From contig NZ_JAFEJG010000004.1 of the NCBI RefSeq assembly GCF_016888335.1, positions 248,001 to 312,000 on the forward strand: a DNA stretch of 64,000 nt, given 5' to 3'. The notes under the pieces were generated by a model. That model was not told where the DNA came from. It saw nothing but the letters and a program-made list of their open reading frames with translations, and did not search any database. The position numbers and the translations under genes were made by a program. Below are positions 61,057 to 64,000 of the stretch, piece by piece. The DNA comes from Janibacter endophyticus. GTDB lineage: Bacteria > Actinomycetota > Actinomycetes > Actinomycetales > Dermatophilaceae. Numbering within the stretch: position 1 is the first letter of the stretch; each line of letters starts with the position of its first letter.

Positions 61057-62679
61057 GTGACCACCCCTTCGCCCGACCCCGCCGAGCACCCGGGCATCGA
61101 CCCCGACGACCTGGCGACCACCCTGCGGGTCATCGGGATGCTCCACGAGCTGCCACCCGGCCACCCCCACATCGGGGAGGTCAAGCGGGCCAGCGGCACG
61201 ATGTACAACCGCGTCCGCAAGGCCGCCCGCCGCGCGGCCCGGCGGGCCGAGCGCGACCCGATGATCGCCCACGACGAGGCGATCCTCTCGCGCACCGCGA
61301 CGGGCTCGCCGCAGCGGATCGACGACGAGACGAAGGGGCTGCTCCTCACCGCGGGCGAAGGGAGCGGAGCTCACCTCTCCGAGGTGGGCGCCACGGAGGC
61401 CCACACGGAGCAGACGTTCGTCGGCGAGCTGCAGATCCCCCGTGGCTGCTACATCTGCCACGCCGACTACACGCTCGTCGACAGCTTCTACCACTGGCTG
61501 TGCCCCGAGTGCGCGCGCTCCAGCCAGGCCCGGCGGGACCAGGGCACCGACCTGCGCGGCCGGCGCGCCCTGCTCACCGGCGGCCGCGCGAAGATCGGCA
61601 TGTACATCGCGCTGCGCCTGCTCCGCGACGGCGCTGACCTGACGATCACGACGCGCTTCCCGCGCGACGCCGCCCGTCGCTTCGCCGAGCTGGCGGACAG
61701 CTCGGAGTGGCTCGACCGGCTGACGATCGTCGGCATCGACCTGCGCGACCCCACGCAGGTCGTCGCGCTCGCCGAGGAGGTCGCTGCCGGGGGTCCCCTC
61801 GACATCCTCGTCAACAACGCCTGCCAGACGGTGCGACGCACGCCCGGCGCGTACAGCCACATCGTCGACGGCGAGCAGGCCCCGCTCGACGGCGACGCCG
61901 CAAGGGTGCGCATGGTGACCTTCGACCGGATCAGCGATGCGCACCCCGCCGCGCTCGCGGGCACCCTGCGCGCTCACGCCGTCGCCCACCACGAGGACGA
62001 GATGGGCACGCACGACGTGGACCACACCTCCGCCGACGCCCGGGACATCGCCGCGCGCAGCGCCGCCGAGCTCACCTCGCTCGCCCTCACCGGCGGCCAG
62101 GCCTCGGTCGAGGCGCACCGGGCAGGGACCGCCATCGACGCCGGCGGGCTCGTCCCCGACGTCGTGCGGACCAACAGCTGGAAGCAGAAGGTCGACGAGG
62201 TCGACCCGCTCGAGATGCTCGAGGTCCAGCTGTGCAACCAGGTGGCGCCCTTCCTCCTCGTCTCGAAGCTGCGCGACTCGATGCGCGCGGCCGTCGCTCG
62301 TCGCCGTGAGGTCGTCGGTGACGCCGCCCGCGCCTACGTCGTCAACGTCTCGGCGATGGAGGGCCAGTTCTCCCGCCGCTACAAGGGGCCCGGCCACCCG
62401 CACACGAACATGGCCAAGGCGGCGCTCAACATGTTGACCCGCACGAGCGCGGGCGAGATGTTCGAGACCGACCGGATCCTCATGACCGCCGTCGACACCG
62501 GCTGGATCACCGACGAGCGTCCCCACGAGGAGAAGCTGCGCATCGCCGAGGAGGGCTGGCGCGCACCCCTCGACCTCGTCGACGGCGCGGCTCGCGTCTA
62601 CGACCCGATCGTCCGCGGCGAGCGCGGCGAGGACCTGTACGGGATCTTCCTCAAGAACTACGAGCCGTACGCCTGGTAG
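61057..62679 (+). CDS. SDR-fold oxidoreductase with N-terminal zinc ribbon
   Basis: Product of 540 aa. An Arg/Ala-rich helical N-terminus (YNRVRKAARRAARRAERD) precedes a four-Cys zinc ribbon (C131-x2-C134 ... C149-x2-C152, CYICHADYTL and WLCPECA). A Rossmann SDR domain follows, with LLTGGRAKIGMYIALRLL, LVNNACQT and NVSAMEGQFSRR. The catalytic position reads HTNMAKAAL, so the usual Tyr of YxxxK is Thr while Lys is kept. This SDR may therefore not be a classical dehydrogenase. GTG 61057. A terminator follows. Unknown substrate. Confidence 0.85.
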   Translation: MTTPSPDPAEHPGIDPDDLATTLRVIGMLHELPPGHPHIGEVKRASGTMYNRVRKAARRAARRAERDPMIAHDEAILSRTATGSPQRIDDETKGLLLTAGEGSGAHLSEVGATEAHTEQTFVGELQIPRGCYICHADYTLVDSFYHWLCPECARSSQARRDQGTDLRGRRALLTGGRAKIGMYIALRLLRDGADLTITTRFPRDAARRFAELADSSEWLDRLTIVGIDLRDPTQVVALAEEVAAGGPLDILVNNACQTVRRTPGAYSHIVDGEQAPLDGDAARVRMVTFDRISDAHPAALAGTLRAHAVAHHEDEMGTHDVDHTSADARDIAARSAAELTSLALTGGQASVEAHRAGTAIDAGGLVPDVVRTNSWKQKVDEVDPLEMLEVQLCNQVAPFLLVSKLRDSMRAAVARRREVVGDAARAYVVNVSAMEGQFSRRYKGPGHPHTNMAKAALNMLTRTSAGEMFETDRILMTAVDTGWITDERPHEEKLRIAEEGWRAPLDLVDGAARVYDPIVRGERGEDLYGIFLKNYEPYAW

Positions 62680-62758
62680 GCGTCCCTCCCTTCGCCCCTG
62701 GACGAGGCCTTGCCGGCTACGTCTCGTGGCGGGGGCACCACCTCGAGATGCTGCTGAC

Positions 62759-62790
62759 ACCACAAGGTGCTGCTGGCAACACCTTGTGGT
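62759..62790. terminator. Bidirectional hairpin terminator
   Basis: Perfect 11-bp arms ACCACAAGGTG (62759-62769) and CACCTTGTGGT (62780-62790), loop of 10 nt. It lies between the SDR stop and the convergent YbaK-type gene stop at 62790. Confidence 0.7.
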
Positions 62791-63296
62791 CAGGGGCGGC
62801 CGATGGGGGCGGTCGTCGCTGAGGTGAGGGCGACGAGGTCCGCGGGCGAGAGCTCGACGTCGAGACCACGGCGCCCGCCGCTGACGAGGACCGTGTCGTG
62901 GATCAGCGCGGACTCGTCGATCACGGTCCGCAACTCCCGCTTCTGCCCGAGCGGGGAGATGCCGCCGACGACGTAACCGGTGGTCCGCTCGGCGAGCGCA
63001 GGGTCGGCCATCGTGGCCTTCTTCGCACCGACGGCGGCGGCGAGCGCCTTGAGGTCGAGCTGCCCGGCGACCGGCACGACGGCGACGACGAGCCCGCGGT
63101 CACGCGGTAGGTCGGTCTGCGCGAGCAGGGTCTTGTAGACCCGGGCCGGGTCGACACCGAGAACCTCGGCCGCCTCGAGACCGTAGGACGCCGCGGCCGG
63201 GTCGTGCTCGTACGCACGCAGGGCGAAGGGGGTGCCGCTCGCCTTGAGCAGCCGGACGGCGGGCGTGCCGCCGGCCGGCGGCTTCTTCCGGCTCAG
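62790..63296 (-). CDS. YbaK/EbsC-type Cys-tRNA(Pro) deacylase
   Basis: Product of 168 aa. YbaK-family features: LLKASGTPFALRAYEHDP, VYKTLLAQTDLPRDRGLVVAVVPVAG, LDLKALAAAVGAKKATMADP and TGYVVGGISPLGQKREL. It hydrolyses mischarged Cys-tRNA(Pro). No ATG or GTG exists near the homologous start; the best start is CTG 63296, overlapping the stop of the preceding gene (CTGA). An ATG at 63410 would add a long Arg-rich stretch antisense in character and is rejected. So the start is uncertain, the product clear. Confidence 0.8.
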   Translation of the reverse strand: MSRKKPPAGGTPAVRLLKASGTPFALRAYEHDPAAASYGLEAAEVLGVDPARVYKTLLAQTDLPRDRGLVVAVVPVAGQLDLKALAAAVGAKKATMADPALAERTTGYVVGGISPLGQKRELRTVIDESALIHDTVLVSGGRRGLDVELSPADLVALTSATTAPIGRP

Positions 63297-63631
63297 AAGG
63301 AGCCGCCGCCGCCGATCCCCTTCGGCTCCTCGCCACCCTCCTCGCCGAGGCCTGCGGCGAGCACGGTGTAGACCGGGTGCTTCTCGATGTAGCTCTTGAT
63401 GAAGGGGCACGTCGGGATGACGCCCTTGCCCTGCTCGCGGACGTCGTCGAGCGCCCCCTTCGCCAGGGTCGAGCCGACCCCCTGACCCTTGAAGGCGTCC
63501 TCGACGATCGTGTGGGTGAGGTCGACGTCGTCGCCCTTCACCTCGTAGGTGACGAAGCCGGCGACCTGGCCGTCGACGACGGCCTCGTAGCGGGACTTGT
63601 CCTCGTTCTTGCGGAACTCGACAGCGCTCAT
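63293..63631 (-). CDS. GNAT family N-acetyltransferase (YjdJ/GNAT small group)
   Basis: Product of 112 aa. The pattern MSAVEFRKNEDKSRYEAV, AGFVTYEVKGDDVDLTHTIV and AFKGQGVGSTLAKGALDDV with PTCPFIKSYIEKHP matches the short GNAT-like family (DUF-type, NAT-fold, QGxGSxL). Length is at the upper end, with a Gly-rich tail (GIGGGGSF). ATG 63631. Same strand and overlapping the YbaK gene, 31 nt after the partial hydrolase. Confidence 0.87.
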   Translation of the reverse strand: MSAVEFRKNEDKSRYEAVVDGQVAGFVTYEVKGDDVDLTHTIVEDAFKGQGVGSTLAKGALDDVREQGKGVIPTCPFIKSYIEKHPVYTVLAAGLGEEGGEEPKGIGGGGSF

Positions 63632-63662
63632 GTCGTCATGGTGCCAGCCAGGTGACCGCCGG

Positions 63663-64000
63663 TCAGCGTTCAGCGACCACCCGGTCGAGCCAGGCGACGA
63701 GGTCCGCAGTGACCTCGTCACGGTTCGTCTCGTTGAACATCTCGTGCCGCCCGCCCGGGTAGATCTTCATCGTCACATCAGTGAGGCCCACCTTGACGAG
63801 CTGGTCGCGCACGCTCGTCACACCCTTCTCGCCACCGACGGGGTCCGCGGAGCCGGCGAGGAGGTAGACGGGCAGGTCCTTGCGGATCTTCGCCGGGTTG
63901 GCGTCGGGCGAGAGGGCGTTGAGACCGCCGAGCATGTCGGCGTAGAAGCCGGAGGTGAAGACGGCGCCGCAGGCGGGGTCGGCGATGTACTTGTCGACCT
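63663..64000 (-). CDS. Alpha/beta hydrolase (monoacylglycerol lipase-like), 3' part
   Basis: The gene runs off the window at its 5' end; 112 C-terminal residues are visible to the stop at 63663. The catalytic Asp is in VYLLAGSADPVGG and the His in YPGGRHEMFNETNRDEV, the usual serine-hydrolase C-terminus of lysophospholipase/monoacylglycerol-lipase proteins. The nucleophile is outside the window. It ends 31 nt before the small GNAT gene. Confidence 0.8.
   Translation of the reverse strand, partial: VDKYIADPACGAVFTSGFYADMLGGLNALSPDANPAKIRKDLPVYLLAGSADPVGGEKGVTSVRDQLVKVGLTDVTMKIYPGGRHEMFNETNRDEVTADLVAWLDRVVAER

Overview
The window is 64 kb of very GC-rich DNA (by eye a little over 70% G+C). It has many GTG starts, tight 4-nt gene overlaps, a DtxR/IdeR-type iron box, a mycothiol-type DinB enzyme and several typically actinobacterial families (HGxxPAAW membrane protein, DUF5701-like, DUF2993/LmeA-like). 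This points to a chromosome of an actinomycete, probably Micrococcales and possibly Intrasporangiaceae; the family-level guess is only moderately supported. I see no rRNA, tRNA, CRISPR array, phage or transposase, so this looks like an ordinary chromosomal segment with some accessory and decaying genes.

Layout. 0-4.6 kb: the 5' end of an FtsX-like permease, divergent from a PadR regulator that leads a padR-ATPase-permease operon with paired PadR-type dyads. 4.7-8.0 kb: an FAD dehydrogenase divergent from a membrane metallophosphoesterase. 8.0-10.6 kb (minus): an operon of an Asp/Gly/Ala repeat peptide, a JmjC/cupin Fe(II) oxygenase and a sucrase/ferredoxin-like protein. 10.7-19.5 kb: single housekeeping and accessory genes, including a broken flavoprotein at 13.9-15.0 kb. 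19.6-22.4 kb: ppdK with strong hairpins on both sides. 22.5-26.5 kb: a LysR regulator, nadE and a small membrane protein. 26.6-32.2 kb (minus): a five-gene acyl-CoA/amino-acid catabolic operon. 32.2-35.4 kb: membrane-anchored unknowns. 35.6-40.1 kb (minus): SDR, Baeyer-Villiger-type monooxygenase, HSL esterase and alpha/beta hydrolase, resembling the mycobacterial mymA-lipR-sadH set. 40.2-43.2 kb (minus): a cupin, ahpF and ahpC. 43.4-47.5 kb (minus): an exonuclease, a cNMP/CBS/DUF294 protein and an amidohydrolase. 47.6-52.4 kb: a frameshifted EamA transporter, a nucleosidase, a TPR protein, fumC, a DUF5701-like protein and a LOG protein. 52.4-56.5 kb: an MFS remnant, pcm, a fadD carrying an in-frame stop and a sterol-desaturase family protein. 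56.6-64 kb: a DinB protein, a PIG-L deacetylase, an iron-box-controlled small Cys protein with ferritin, ASCH, HAD and methyltransferase genes, a zinc-ribbon SDR, YbaK, a GNAT and a partial hydrolase.

Two observations stand out. First, the non-palindromic octamer CGAAGGGG occurs about 76 times by hand count, on both strands and in all gene contexts, where about five or six are expected from composition. It is also used in inverted pairs as hairpin arms, as DNA-uptake-type words are in other bacteria. Second, the repeat peptide, JmjC/cupin oxygenase and [2Fe-2S]-type protein at 8.0-10.6 kb look like a candidate peptide-modification operon. Four genes in the window are interrupted (flavoprotein, EamA, MFS, fadD), which suggests ongoing gene decay or local sequence errors.
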